NCBI GenBank assembly: GCA_051009015.1
Contig: JBPCWZ010000173.1
Coordinates: 1-6,971 of the forward strand
Origin: JAHRAH01 sp051009015
GTDB lineage: Bacteria; Pseudomonadota; Gammaproteobacteria; Tethybacterales; Persebacteraceae
Length of the DNA: 6,971 nt
Direction of reading: 5' to 3'
Part shown: in pieces, positions 1-5,506 of the stretch
Layout of the letters: every line of letters begins with the position of its first letter
How positions within the stretch are numbered: position 1 is the stretch's first letter
Position numbers and translations under genes: made by a program
The notes under the pieces: generated by a model
Databases searched by the model: none
Seen by the model: only the letters and a program-made list of their open reading frames with translations
Told to the model about the DNA's origin: nothing

Positions 1-1
1 T

Positions 2-67
2 CCGGACATGGCGGGCGCCATTGTCAAAAACACAACAAGCGCCACGGGCGCGGAAGGAGCATTATGA
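2..67 (+). CDS. 3' end of an unidentified upstream gene (partial)
   Basis: Frame 2 is open from the window edge to a TGA at 65-67 and reads as a 21-residue C-terminus (PDMAGAIVKNTT..., ending EGAL). The TGA overlaps the ybjQ start codon as ATGA, the classic signature of translationally coupled genes, and this is the main reason for calling it. A strong AAGGAG for ybjQ lies inside it at 54-59. Too little is visible to name a family. It does not resemble the C-terminus of AtpA, which would be the expected neighbour if the atp operon were intact. Because 66 bases can stay open by chance, this is a tentative call. Confidence 0.4.
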   Translation, partial: PDMAGAIVKNTTSATGAEGAL

Positions 68-387
68 TTATAACAACAACCAATTCCGTTGAAGGCAGGC
101 CCATCAACAAATATCTCGGCGTTGTCGTCGGCGAGGCGATCATGGGCGCGAATATCTTTCGCGATTTTCTTGCCAACATTACCGATATTGTCGGCGGACG
201 GTCGGGTGCTTACGAGAAGGAGTTGGAAAAAGCCCGCAATGTCGCCTTTTCCGAACTCACTGTCAATGCGCAGGAACTCGGCGCAAATGCCGTTGTCGGC
301 GTTGATTTGGATTACGAAGTTATCAGCCGTCAAGGCAGTTCAATGCTGATGGTTTCCGTCTCCGGCACCGCCGTATCCCTGCGATAA
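64..387 (+). CDS. ybjQ: YbjQ/UPF0145 family protein
   Basis: This 107-residue protein has the same length as E. coli YbjQ and matches it along its length. The conserved core GEAIMGANIFRDF (about residues 23-35) is followed by DIVGGRSGAYEKELEKAR and a C-terminal SMLMVSVSGTAV. The family (Pfam YbjQ_1, often labelled putative heavy-metal-binding domain) forms small cytosolic, probably oligomeric beta-rich proteins whose biochemical function is not established. There is no signal peptide or membrane segment. The start is fixed by AAGGAG at 54-59, four bases before the ATG, and by homology beginning at residue 1. It overlaps the preceding frame by ATGA and is separated from the next gene by about 125 bp with its own candidate promoter, so it probably belongs to an upstream transcript. 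Its codons end in C more often (ATC, GTC, CTC) than those of the atp genes that follow. Confidence 0.93.
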   Translation: MIITTTNSVEGRPINKYLGVVVGEAIMGANIFRDFLANITDIVGGRSGAYEKELEKARNVAFSELTVNAQELGANAVVGVDLDYEVISRQGSSMLMVSVSGTAVSLR

Positions 388-514
388 CCCGCGGCGGATT
401 TTTTGTGGTTTCGGCGGGTGCAAAATGCCTTGCGGCGGTTTATAATAGCGGAATGATGATGTTTGATGCCGGTGTCTTTCTTGCCGCGCGGTTTTGCGGC
501 GGGGTGGCGTAGCG
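388..514 (+). other. Intergenic gap between ybjQ and the protease gene
   Basis: This gap has no convincing gene. It contains a T6 tract at 399-404 just after the GC-rich CCCGCGGCGG. ACCCGC at 387-392 can pair with GCGGGT at 414-419 across a 21-base loop, which makes at best a weak terminator. A perfect TATAAT follows at 441-446. The protease frame is open from 467 with a TTG at 494, but the preferred start is the ATG at 515. Confidence 0.6.
419..446 (+). promoter_or_regulatory. Candidate sigma70-type promoter for the protease-atp run
   Basis: TATAAT at 441-446 is a perfect -10 box in the longest non-coding gap before the atp genes. The best-placed -35 candidate, TGCAAA at 419-424 (16-bp spacer), matches TTGACA at only three of six positions, and there is no extended -10 TG. 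Initiation would be expected near 453, giving a leader of about 60 bases before the ATG at 515. The call rests on the -10 box and its location. Confidence 0.35.
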
Positions 515-934
515 ATGGGGCGCGTTATGGCGAGTGTGCGGGTGGAAAACAAATACGGACCCGCGCCGATGCCGCCGGTGATGATAAACGCGCTGGTGGA
601 TACCGGCGCAAGTCATCTGGTTTTGCCGGGCGCGTGGCGCGACAAGTTTGGCGTTTTTGCCGAAGAGCGCGATGACGAAACCGAAACCGCAACTCAGGAC
701 AGGGCGCAAGTGACGCTTTGCGGTCCGGCGCGGGTGCGGATTGATGGTTTTAGCGAGGCGCATACGGATGTGCTGTTTTTGGACATGAAACCCGACCGGG
801 ACGGGGCTTATATGCCGTTGCTCGGTTATACGGTTTTGGAGATGTGCAAGGCGGCGGTGGATTTGTCGAGCCATCGCCTTATTCCGGTGCGGGCTTTTGA
901 CCTGCGGCGCGCAAGCACAAGCGGCGGGGCATAA
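515..934 (+). CDS. Retropepsin-like (clan AA) aspartic protease
   Basis: A protein of 139 residues with the single-lobe layout of retropepsin-like proteases. The catalytic motif LVDTGAS lies at residues 28-33 (catalytic Asp29), followed by the hydrophobic strand HLVLP. The hydrophobic-hydrophobic-Gly motif LLG lies at 102-104 in PLLGYTVLEMCKAAVD, followed by HRLIPV. This MG-V-V-V ... ALVDTGA ... LLG-TVLE ... RLIP arrangement is that of small bacterial clan AA proteases, which act as homodimers. Members are poorly characterised and no substrate can be inferred. No signal peptide is visible, so a cytosolic location is likely. The ATG at 515 is preferred because the protein then begins MGRVMASVRV as in relatives and has GGGGTGG at 500-506. 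TTG at 494 or ATG at 527 are alternatives. The TAA is 2 bp before atpG, so the two genes are probably co-translated. Both catalytic motifs are intact. Confidence 0.82.
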   Translation: MGRVMASVRVENKYGPAPMPPVMINALVDTGASHLVLPGAWRDKFGVFAEERDDETETATQDRAQVTLCGPARVRIDGFSEAHTDVLFLDMKPDRDGAYMPLLGYTVLEMCKAAVDLSSHRLIPVRAFDLRRASTSGGA

Positions 935-936
935 CG

Positions 937-1803
937 ATGGCGGCGGGGAAGGAAATTCGCACCAAGATCAAAAGCGTCAAAAACACGCAAAAGATCACCA
1001 AGGCGATGGAAATGGTTGCCGCTTCCAAAATGCGCAAGGCGCAGGAGCGCATGCGGGCGGCGCGCCCTTACGGCGGGAAGATTCGCGAAGTGTGCGCGCA
1101 TCTGGCGCGCGCCAATTCCGAAAGCCGTCATCCTTTTTTGCGCAAAACCGGCGGCGATGGCAAAGGCGGGATGATAGTGGTAACGACCGACAAGGGTTTG
1201 TGCGGCGGGCTCAATGCCAATATTTTGCGGCTGGCGATGGGGCAGTTGCGAAAGTGGGACGGCGGGCAGGTTACGGTTTTTGGCAACAAAGGCGCGGCGT
1301 TTATGGCGCGGGTTGGCGCGGATGTCAAATCGCGTTTGGGCGGTTATGGCGATGCGCCGCCGTCCGGCGATTTGCTCGGTGCGGTCAAGGTAATGCTGGA
1401 TGCCTATCGTAGCGGCGAGATTGGCGAAGTGCGCCTGTTGTATACGAAGTTTGTCAATACGGTTATGCAAACGCCGGTGTCGGAGCGCTTGCTACCGATA
1501 TCGGACGAGGCGCTGAAAGGCGAGGACGACACGCCGAGCGGGCATTCGTGGGATTATCTTTACGAGCCGGAGGCGGCGCCGGTTGTTGATGCGCTTTTGA
1601 CGCGTTTTGTTGAGGCGCTGGTTTATCAGGCGGTTGCCGAGAATATCGCATCGGAACAAGCGGCGCGGATGGTGGCGATGAAGGCGGCATCGGACAATGC
1701 CGGAAATCTCATTGACGAGTTGCAGTTAATCTACAACAAATCGCGGCAGGCGGCGATAACGCAGGAGATCGCCGAAATTGTCGGCGGCGCATCGGCGGTT
1801 TGA
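937..1803 (+). CDS. atpG: F1F0 ATP synthase subunit gamma
   Basis: This 288-residue protein (E. coli gamma is 287) forms the central rotor shaft of F1, coupling rotation of the c-ring to catalysis in the alpha3-beta3 hexamer on the cytoplasmic face of the membrane. The N-terminal helix carries the family signature EIRTKIKSVKNTQKITKAMEMVAASKMRKA (residues 5-35). DKGLCGGLN is at 85-93 in the Rossmann-like domain. The C-terminal helix contains MKAASDNAGNLIDEL and the family-typical IYNKSRQAAITQEIAEIVGGA to the end. Only two bases separate it from the protease stop, and its ribosome-binding site would be the GGGG at 926-929 inside that gene. atpA, the usual upstream neighbour, is absent from the preceding 936 bp. 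A lipoprotein gene rather than atpD follows. No key segment is missing, so the subunit looks functional. Confidence 0.98.
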   Translation: MAAGKEIRTKIKSVKNTQKITKAMEMVAASKMRKAQERMRAARPYGGKIREVCAHLARANSESRHPFLRKTGGDGKGGMIVVTTDKGLCGGLNANILRLAMGQLRKWDGGQVTVFGNKGAAFMARVGADVKSRLGGYGDAPPSGDLLGAVKVMLDAYRSGEIGEVRLLYTKFVNTVMQTPVSERLLPISDEALKGEDDTPSGHSWDYLYEPEAAPVVDALLTRFVEALVYQAVAENIASEQAARMVAMKAASDNAGNLIDELQLIYNKSRQAAITQEIAEIVGGASAV

Positions 1804-1807
1804 CGAT

Positions 1808-1811
1808 GGAG
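1808..1811 (+). promoter_or_regulatory. Ribosome-binding site favouring the 1821 start of the lipoprotein
   Basis: GGAG at 1808-1811 lies nine bases before the ATG at 1821. The upstream in-frame starts (TTG 1800, ATG 1806, GTG 1815) have no comparable sequence ahead of them, so the 1821 start is favoured. Confidence 0.5.
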
Positions 1812-1820
1812 TTTGTGAAG

Positions 1821-2513
1821 ATGACGGCGGCGGTGATGAAAGCGGCGGTTGCGAAAGCATCGGCGGTTTTGGCTTTGGCGGTTGTTGCCGTTGTTGTGCT
1901 TGCCGGTTGTGCGGCTTTGCCTTCGGCAAACAGCGGCGCGGAAGAAGGCATCATAAGCCGCCCGGAACAAAACAGCGATCTCGGCGGTATGGAGTTGATA
2001 TTGTATCCGGTTGCGGTATGGGGCGAAGCGGGGGCATCGTCGCCGGTGATTATCAAAGCCGGCGGGCGCGAAGTATATGTTCGCAAGCGGCGCGGCAAAT
2101 GGCTGGCTCGCCCGCGGGTGAAGATGGGTTTGTTTTGGAACTCGCGCGGCGATGATGTGTATTTGCTGGTTGCGGTTTCGGGTCCGCCGGCAAACATTCG
2201 CGCAGTGGAAGTGCATTATGACGGCGGCGCGCGGGAACTTGCCGGGGCGGACAATGTCCGCTTTCATCCGGGGCGGAATATCTGGGACGGCGGCGACGGC
2301 AAAACCCCGGCGGCTTTTGCCGTCAGCCCCGAAGTTTTTGTTGATATGCTGAAGTCCGGAGAGTCGCGCGTTTTGGTGCGCACCGGCGGCGGCGTTTTGG
2401 AGTTGGATTTGGGCGCATTGCGGAGGGATTCTTCCACGGCAATGCGCCACAATGCCAAAGTTTTGTTTTGGCAGTTTTATGACAAAATGATGCACATGCG
2501 AAAGCAGCAGTAA
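1821..2513 (+). CDS. Putative lipoprotein of unknown function inside the atp gene cluster
   Basis: A 230-residue protein (235 if started at ATG 1806) with a type II signal peptide. A short Lys-containing N-terminus is followed by a hydrophobic stretch at about residues 13-28 and the lipobox VLAGC, with Cys30 as the lipidated residue. Position +2 is Ala, not Asp, so by the E. coli Lol rule it would be sorted to the outer membrane. After a Ser/Gly/Glu-rich linker (about 33-55) the mature part looks beta-rich: MELILYPVAVW, PVIIKAGGREVYVRK, DVYLLVAVSG, RAVEVHYDGG, then VSPEVFVDMLKSGESRVLVRTGGG and a C-terminal helix-like VLFWQFYDKMMHMRKQQ. I do not recognise the family. The gene sits 17 bp after atpG and 14 bp before atpD on the same strand, so it is almost certainly co-transcribed with F1 genes. 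Its codon use matches theirs, with no sign of recent insertion. A role in ATP synthase function is conceivable but only inferred from position, and the predicted compartment is opposite to F1. Confidence 0.8.
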   Translation: MTAAVMKAAVAKASAVLALAVVAVVVLAGCAALPSANSGAEEGIISRPEQNSDLGGMELILYPVAVWGEAGASSPVIIKAGGREVYVRKRRGKWLARPRVKMGLFWNSRGDDVYLLVAVSGPPANIRAVEVHYDGGARELAGADNVRFHPGRNIWDGGDGKTPAAFAVSPEVFVDMLKSGESRVLVRTGGGVLELDLGALRRDSSTAMRHNAKVLFWQFYDKMMHMRKQQ

Positions 2514-2527
2514 AAAGGAAAAGACCG

Positions 2528-3937
2528 ATGAGTGAAATGGAAAAACCGCAAGGCAAGATCGCGCAAGTGATTGGCGCCGTTATTGATGTGCAGTTTCCGC
2601 CGGAGCGGATGCCGCGGGTGTATGACGCCCTGACGGTGCCTGAGCGCGAGGGTTTGGTTTTGGAAGTGCAGCAGCAGTTGGGCGACGGCATTGTGCGCAC
2701 GATTGCTTTGGGCTCGTCCGAGGGGATGCGCCGGGGTGCGGAGGTTGTCAATACCGGCAGGGCTATCACGGTGCCGGTCGGCGAGAAGACACTCGGGCGG
2801 ATAATGGATGTGCTGGGCAACCCGATAGACGAAGCGGGGCCCATCAAGTCCGAACACAGCCGCGAGATTCACCAGCCGGCGCCGACATTTGAGGAGTTGT
2901 CGCCGAGTCAGGATTTGTTGGAGACGGGCATTAAGGTGATTGATTTGATGTGCCCGTTTGCCAAGGGCGGCAAGGTTGGCTTGTTTGGCGGCGCGGGCGT
3001 CGGCAAGACGGTCAATATGATGGAGTTAATCCGCAACATTGCCATTGAGCATTCCGGCTATTCGGTTTTTGCCGGCGTCGGCGAGCGCACGCGCGAGGGC
3101 AACGATTTTTATCATGAGATGAAAGAATCCAAAGTGCTTGACAAGGTATCGCTGGTCTACGGGCAGATGAACGAGCCGCCCGGCAACCGCTTGCGGGTGG
3201 CGCTGACGGGGCTGAGCATTGCCGAGCATTTTCGCGACGAGGGGCGTGATGTTTTGCTTTTCGTTGATAACATATACCGCTTTACGCTTGCCGGCACCGA
3301 GTGTTCGGCATTGCTGGGGCGGATGCCTTCGGCGGTCGGCTATCAGCCGACTTTGGCGGAGGAGATGGGCAAACTGCAAGAGCGGATTACTTCAACACAA
3401 AAAGGTTCCATCACTTCGGTGCAGGCGGTTTATGTCCCGGCGGATGATTTGACCGACCCGTCCCCGGCGACGACATTTGCGCATTTGGATTCCACGGTTG
3501 TATTGTCGCGGCAGGTTGCCGAGTTGGGGATTTATCCGGCGGTGGATCCGCTGGATTCCACTTCGCGGCAGTTGGATCCGCTTGTTGTCGGCGATGAGCA
3601 TTATCAAACGGCGCGGGCGGTGCAAAACACATTGCAGCGTTATAAGGAGTTGCGCGATATCATCGCCATTTTGGGGATGGACGAGTTATCGCCGGATGAC
3701 AAACTTGCGGTATCGCGGGCGCGCAAGATGCAGCGTTTTTTGTCGCAGCCGTTTTTTGTCGCCGAAGTTTTCACCGGCTCGCCGGGCAAGTATGTGCCGC
3801 TGAAAGAGACGATACGCGGCTTTCGCGAGATAGCCGAAGGCAAGCACGACCACTTGCCGGAGCAGGCATTTTATATGCTCGGTTCCATTGACGAGGCGGA
3901 GGCGAAAGCCAAAGAAATGGAAAAGCGCGCCGCCTGA
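2528..3937 (+). CDS. atpD: F1F0 ATP synthase subunit beta
   Basis: This 469-residue catalytic subunit of F1 makes ATP from ADP and phosphate at the alpha/beta interfaces. In order it shows the N-terminal beta-barrel (about 1-85), Walker A GGAGVGKT (154-161) and GERTREGNDFYHEM starting at 185, with catalytic Glu186 and Arg187. Walker B LLFVD ends at Asp247 within VDNIYRFTLAGTE. Next come SALLGRMPSAVGYQPTLAEEMG and the adenine-contact Tyr336 in GIYPAVDP. In the helical C-terminal domain the DELSEED loop reads DELSPDD (385-391). All catalytic residues are present. The signatures are of gamma/betaproteobacterial type. The start is fixed by AAGGAA at 2515-2520, seven bases upstream. The DELSEED change (Glu to Pro, Glu to Asp) lies in the lever that touches gamma and the epsilon C-terminal domain. 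It is 14 bp after the lipoprotein gene, an abnormal neighbour for atpD. Confidence 0.99.
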   Translation: MSEMEKPQGKIAQVIGAVIDVQFPPERMPRVYDALTVPEREGLVLEVQQQLGDGIVRTIALGSSEGMRRGAEVVNTGRAITVPVGEKTLGRIMDVLGNPIDEAGPIKSEHSREIHQPAPTFEELSPSQDLLETGIKVIDLMCPFAKGGKVGLFGGAGVGKTVNMMELIRNIAIEHSGYSVFAGVGERTREGNDFYHEMKESKVLDKVSLVYGQMNEPPGNRLRVALTGLSIAEHFRDEGRDVLLFVDNIYRFTLAGTECSALLGRMPSAVGYQPTLAEEMGKLQERITSTQKGSITSVQAVYVPADDLTDPSPATTFAHLDSTVVLSRQVAELGIYPAVDPLDSTSRQLDPLVVGDEHYQTARAVQNTLQRYKELRDIIAILGMDELSPDDKLAVSRARKMQRFLSQPFFVAEVFTGSPGKYVPLKETIRGFREIAEGKHDHLPEQAFYMLGSIDEAEAKAKEMEKRAA

Positions 3938-3962
3938 TGTCGCAAAGGAAAGGAGAGAGACG

Positions 3963-4382
3963 ATGACTGCTACGATGCGGGTTGAGGTTGTCAGTTCGGA
4001 GAAGTCGCTTTATGACGGCGAAGCCGTTATGGTTGTGGCGCCGGGCGTTGGCGGCGAGTTGGGGATTTTGCCCCGTCATGTGCCGCTTTTGACGGCGATT
4101 AAGCCGGGGGTGTTGAAGATTAATCTTCCCGATGGCGGCGAGGAGTTGCTTTATGTTTCCGGCGGTGTTTTGGAAGTGCAGCCGCAAAAGGTTACCGTCC
4201 TTGCCGACACCGCAGAGCGCGGGGGGGATTTGGACGAAAAGCGCGCCGAAGAAGCGCGGCGGGCGGCGGAAGATAACATTGCATCGGGCGCGAGCGGTTT
4301 GGATTATGCCAAAGCACAGGCGGAACTTGCACAGGCGGCGGCGCAGTTGCAGGCGATTCGCCGGTTGCGAAAGAAGCGCTGA
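3963..4382 (+). CDS. atpC: F1F0 ATP synthase subunit epsilon
   Basis: A protein of 139 residues, the same length as E. coli epsilon. It is the rotor-foot subunit that binds gamma and the c-ring, and its C-terminal helices can extend to inhibit ATP hydrolysis. The N-terminal beta-sandwich (about 1-86) contains the conserved GELGILPRHVPLLTAIKPGVLKI (31-53) and YVSGGVLEVQPQKVTVLAD. The C-terminal domain (about 88-139) is Ala/Glu/Arg-rich and helical (KRAEEARRAAEDN ... AELAQAAAQLQAIRRLRKKR). The ATG at 3963 is chosen because AGGAGAG at 3951-3957 is correctly spaced and homology starts there. A longer open frame from 3888 overlaps atpD and has no homology upstream. The gene lies 25 bp after atpD as expected and is followed by a desaturase, so the canonical DC order is retained at this end. 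Confidence 0.97.
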   Translation: MTATMRVEVVSSEKSLYDGEAVMVVAPGVGGELGILPRHVPLLTAIKPGVLKINLPDGGEELLYVSGGVLEVQPQKVTVLADTAERGGDLDEKRAEEARRAAEDNIASGASGLDYAKAQAELAQAAAQLQAIRRLRKKR

Positions 4383-4398
4383 CTTCGGCATTTTTGGC

Positions 4399-4407
4399 GG
4401 AGGTGAG
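4399..4407 (+). promoter_or_regulatory. Strong Shine-Dalgarno of the desaturase
   Basis: GGAGGTGAG is nearly a perfect complement of the 16S rRNA tail. It sits seven bases (from GGAGG) before the ATG at 4411. It settles that start over the longer open frame that runs back into atpC. Confidence 0.8.
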
Positions 4408-4410
4408 AAG

Positions 4411-5358
4411 ATGAAAGCGGCGATGCGCGGTTGTTGGAATGCTTTGCAGGCGTGGTTTGATTCCGATACTGCCAAGGGGGCGGGGGCGGTTGGCGAAGAG
4501 GCGGCGGCGAAGCAGTTTCAGTTGTTGCGTTGCGCGCCGTTTTTGCTTATTCATCTGGGTTGCCTGGCGGTTGTTTTCACCGGCGTTAGTTGGGCGGCGT
4601 TTGGCGCGGCGGTGTTTTGGTATGCTTTTCGGGTTTTTTCCCTGACGGCGTTTTATCATCGTTATTTCTCCCATCGGGCTTTTAAGACTGGTCGGGTGCG
4701 GCAGTTTATTTTTGCCATTTGCGCGATGACGGCGATACAACGGGGTCCTTTGTGGTGGTCGGCGCATCATCGCCGCCATCATCTGCATTCGGACACGGAT
4801 GAGGATGCGCATTCGCCGGTAACCGGCGGGATATGGTGGAGTCATTTTGGCTGGTTTGCCAGCGGCAAAAACTTCGCAACGCATTATGATGTCGTGCGCG
4901 ATTGGGCGAAATATCCGGAGTTGGTTTTTCTTAACCGCTTTGACATTATTGTGCCGATTGTTTTTTGGGCGTCTTTATACGGGTTTGGCGAGTATCTGGC
5001 GGCGGCGCATCCGCATTTGCAGACAAACGGCGCGCAGATGTTTGTTTGGTGCGGTTTGATATCCACGGTTGCGGTTTATCATGCGACATTTTGCGTTAAC
5101 TCGCTGTGTCATTTGTTTGGCTCGCGCCCTTATAAGAGCGATGACCAAAGCCGCAATAACTGGCTGGTTGCGCTTTTGACTTTCGGCGAAGGGTGGCACA
5201 ACAATCATCATCGTTATCCGGCATCGGCGCGGCAGGGGTTTGTTTGGTGGCAGTTGGATATTACTTATCTTATCCTGCGCGTGATGGAAAAACTGCGCCT
5301 TATTCATTCGCTGAAACAAGTGCCGAAGTCGGTTGTGGAAGAGGCGGGGAAGTTGTAA
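4411..5358 (+). CDS. Membrane fatty-acid (acyl-CoA delta-9 type) desaturase
   Basis: A 315-residue integral-membrane di-iron desaturase that would insert a double bond into fatty acyl chains and so adjust membrane fluidity. The three histidine boxes are complete: HRYFSH (83-88, HX4H), HHRRHHLH (119-126, containing HXXHH) and HNNHH (263-267). The additional NSLCH is at 230-234. Hydrophobic segments lie at about 43-60, 62-80, 98-110, 177-197 and 208-228, as in the stearoyl-CoA desaturase/OLE1 class (COG1398). The position of the double bond and the acyl carrier cannot be told from sequence. The N-terminal 40 residues are a soluble Ala-rich extension. It lies 28 bp after atpC on the same strand with its own strong Shine-Dalgarno, so it is probably the last gene of the transcript. 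It needs O2, implying an aerobic or microaerobic host. No link to ATP synthase is known beyond position. Confidence 0.93.
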   Translation: MKAAMRGCWNALQAWFDSDTAKGAGAVGEEAAAKQFQLLRCAPFLLIHLGCLAVVFTGVSWAAFGAAVFWYAFRVFSLTAFYHRYFSHRAFKTGRVRQFIFAICAMTAIQRGPLWWSAHHRRHHLHSDTDEDAHSPVTGGIWWSHFGWFASGKNFATHYDVVRDWAKYPELVFLNRFDIIVPIVFWASLYGFGEYLAAAHPHLQTNGAQMFVWCGLISTVAVYHATFCVNSLCHLFGSRPYKSDDQSRNNWLVALLTFGEGWHNNHHRYPASARQGFVWWQLDITYLILRVMEKLRLIHSLKQVPKSVVEEAGKL

Positions 5359-5406
5359 TATAGTTTGTTGCCGTTGTTGATATTCGGCGGATATTTGGTT
5401 TTTTGG

Positions 5407-5426
5407 ATTCCCGCTTTCGCGGGAAT
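5407..5426. repeat. dRS3/REP-like palindromic repeat
   Basis: ATTCCCGC and GCGGGAAT form a perfect 8-bp stem around a TTTC loop. The unit matches the pattern ATTCCC-N8-GGGAAT described for neisserial dRS3 repeats. It is embedded in the context GGATTCCCGC...GGGAATGACG, which I know as a common dispersed intergenic repeat in several proteobacteria. The gene content does not itself point to Neisseria, so dRS3-like describes the sequence and not its origin. Confidence 0.65.
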
Positions 5427-5448
5427 GACGGAGGGGGCGGGAATGACG
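5419..5448. repeat. 12-bp direct repeat GCGGGAATGACG
   Basis: GCGGGAATGACG occurs at 5419-5430 and again at 5437-5448, offset by 18 bp. The second copy looks like a truncated remnant of the neighbouring palindromic element or a local duplication. Confidence 0.75.
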
Positions 5449-5470
5449 CGTTTTTTTTATGACGGCTTTT

Positions 5471-5506
5471 TTTATGCGGATATATCCGTTTATGCGGATA
5501 TATCCG
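5471..5506. repeat. Exact 18-bp tandem duplication over the leuC stop codon
   Basis: The unit TTTATGCGGATATATCCG is present twice, at 5471-5488 and 5489-5506, without a mismatch. Each unit contains the perfect 12-bp palindrome CGGATATATCCG (5477-5488 and 5495-5506). The right-hand unit encodes the last codons of leuC (TDISA and stop on the minus strand), and the left-hand one lies beyond the stop. As the two palindromes are mutually complementary they can form a 12-bp stem with a 6-base loop (5489-5494) that contains the stop codon. Confidence 0.9.

Larger units (their letters stand above)
5407..5458 (+). terminator. Possible terminator for the atp-desaturase transcript
   Basis: The left arm ATTCCCGC (5407-5414) can pair with either GCGGGAAT at 5419-5426 or the identical copy at 5437-5444. 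The second pairing is followed after six bases by T8 (5451-5458). The compact hairpin itself lacks an adjoining T-tract, so this is not a textbook intrinsic terminator, although location and pairing suit one. On the minus strand no U-tract follows, so it is a poor candidate for ending leuC. Confidence 0.4.
5359..5489. other. Convergent intergenic region between the desaturase and leuC
   Basis: No gene fits in these 131 bp. They hold a 20-bp dRS3/REP-like hairpin (5407-5426), a second partial copy of its right arm (5437-5448), T-tracts at 5451-5458 and 5467-5473, and the first unit of an 18-bp tandem repeat that continues into the end of leuC. Both genes read into this region, so it should contain the terminators for both strands. 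Confidence 0.8.

Noticed and set aside
388..419. Intrinsic terminator after ybjQ
   Set aside because: The only pairing is a 6-bp stem with a 21-base loop that contains the T6 tract, so the T-run is not 3' of the stem. This is not a credible intrinsic terminator.
826..1470. Antisense open frame (214 codons) opposite the protease end and atpG
   Set aside because: It is a shadow of the strongly conserved atpG with no domain-like pattern.
1731..2495. Long antisense open frame (254 codons) opposite the end of atpG and the lipoprotein gene
   Set aside because: It has low-complexity Arg/His/Ala/Gln-rich composition and no recognisable domain, and the opposite strand carries atpG and a gene with a clear lipobox. 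High-GC antisense frames stay open easily.
3888..3962. Upstream extension of atpC into atpD
   Set aside because: The Lys/Arg-rich extension is the shifted frame of the atpD end. The ATG at 3963 has AGGAGAG at the right distance and gives the usual 139 residues.
4132..4410. N-terminal extension of the desaturase overlapping atpC (open frame from 4132)
   Set aside because: The extra 93 residues are an out-of-frame shadow of atpC, rich in Arg. GGAGGTGAG directly before the ATG at 4411 and the family length support the shorter protein.
5451..5473. T-tracts with repeated ATGACG context considered as a second mobile or phase-variable repeat
   Set aside because: The two ATGACG-T-run units are only loosely similar and lie outside any coding frame, so no phase-variable gene can be argued.
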